A stretch of 21,420 nt of DNA from Clostridia bacterium (GTDB lineage Bacteria; Bacillota; Clostridia; Oscillospirales; CAG-272), in NCBI GenBank assembly GCA_017960705.1, contig JAGCYR010000157.1, forward strand, positions 1 through 21,420, written 5' to 3'. The first letter of the stretch is position 1, and every line of letters begins with the position of its first letter. Made by a program: the position numbers and the translations under genes. The notes under the pieces were generated by a model. The model saw only the letters and a program-made list of their open reading frames with translations, made no database searches and had not been told where the DNA came from. Positions 21,126-21,420 of the stretch are shown here, piece after piece.

Positions 21126-21420
21126 TTACTTGATCTCGACGGTAGCGCCGGCAGCCTTGAGCTCCTCGGCAACCTTGTCGGCCTCTTCCTTGGAAACGCC
21201 CTCTTTGATCGCCTTCGGGGCGGCTTCGACGAGGTCCTTCGCCTCTTTCAGGCCGAGACCGGTAATGCCGCGAACGGCTTTGATGACGTCGAGCTTCTTG
21301 TCGCCGAAGCTGGCAAGGATGACGTCGAATTCGGTCTTCTCCTCGGCAGCGGCGGCAGCGGGTGCAGCGCCGGCAGCACCGGCAACGGCGACGGGAGCGG
21401 CGGAAATGCCGAACTCCTCT
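21126..21420 (-). CDS. rplL: 50S ribosomal protein L7/L12 (bL12), partial, N terminus cut by the window
   Basis: 97 residues are visible, starting EEFGISAAPV at the window edge and ending TVEIK before TAA at 21126-21128. An Ala-rich hinge is followed by the complete C-terminal domain: EKTEFDVILASFGDKKLDVIK, AVRGITGLGLKEAKDLVEAA and EGVSKEEADKVAEELKAAGA. The C-terminal domain recruits translation factors to the ribosomal stalk. About 25 N-terminal residues (dimerisation and L10 binding) lie outside. rplJ would be expected upstream, to the right of the window. Confidence 0.98.
   Translation of the reverse strand, partial: EEFGISAAPVAVAGAAGAAPAAAAAEEKTEFDVILASFGDKKLDVIKAVRGITGLGLKEAKDLVEAAPKAIKEGVSKEEADKVAEELKAAGATVEIK

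Overview
The window comes from a GC-rich, very probably endospore-forming member of the Clostridia (Firmicutes). This rests on gene content and signals: strong AAGGAGG-type ribosome binding sites, 17-bp-spaced sigma-A promoters, compact intrinsic terminators, a SPOCS (DUF3794)+LysM protein of the spore-coat type, a YtvI-like AI-2E family membrane protein, a DUF6062 protein, a YhaN-like ATPase, a zinc-ribbon bL28 and a MazEF module with a ribbon-helix-helix-like antitoxin. The species cannot be named from sequence reading alone; an uncultured gut-type lineage is a guess. Both ends of the window cut genes.

Layout. 1-2130: the tail of an unknown + strand gene, then rsmJ (-), a DUF2383-like small helical protein (+), a small acidic membrane protein (-) and rpmB (+), each bounded by clear promoters and/or hairpin terminators. 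2131-5755: an AI-2E/YtvI-like permease (-) divergent from a three-gene + strand operon of cyclophilin, mutY and a cytosolic polysaccharide deacetylase-like protein. 5760-6952: a split chromate-transporter pair (-). 7039-17319: a long, tightly packed minus-strand cluster, in transcription order DUF6062 protein, YhaN-like ATPase, ribokinase-type kinase, alpha/beta hydrolase, miaA, galK, recA, recX. It is led by a strong promoter at 17406-17434 and closed by a hairpin at 6987-7007. 17474-19027: the SPOCS/LysM protein (-). 19060-21113: a more AT-rich, accessory-looking stretch with an array of five small hairpins, a lone membrane-anchored protein under a perfect consensus promoter, and a MazF/antitoxin module flanked by two nearly identical terminator elements. 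21126-21420: the C-terminal part of ribosomal protein L7/L12 (-).

How it fits together. DNA maintenance recurs: recA-recX, mutY and the SMC-like ATPase. RNA modification and translation are represented by rsmJ, miaA, bL28 and L7/L12. The most unusual object is the 1193-residue YhaN-like ATPase. Its family-typical ATPase and coiled-coil body, with a transmembrane hairpin in the middle, is followed by about 430 extra residues, mostly acidic, carrying three perfect copies of the nonapeptide DLFAPFDLS; all nucleotide differences between the copies are synonymous. The second most unusual features are the hairpin array at 19090-19208 and the duplicated terminator around the toxin-antitoxin module. 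I found no CRISPR array, tRNA, rRNA, transposase or prophage gene.
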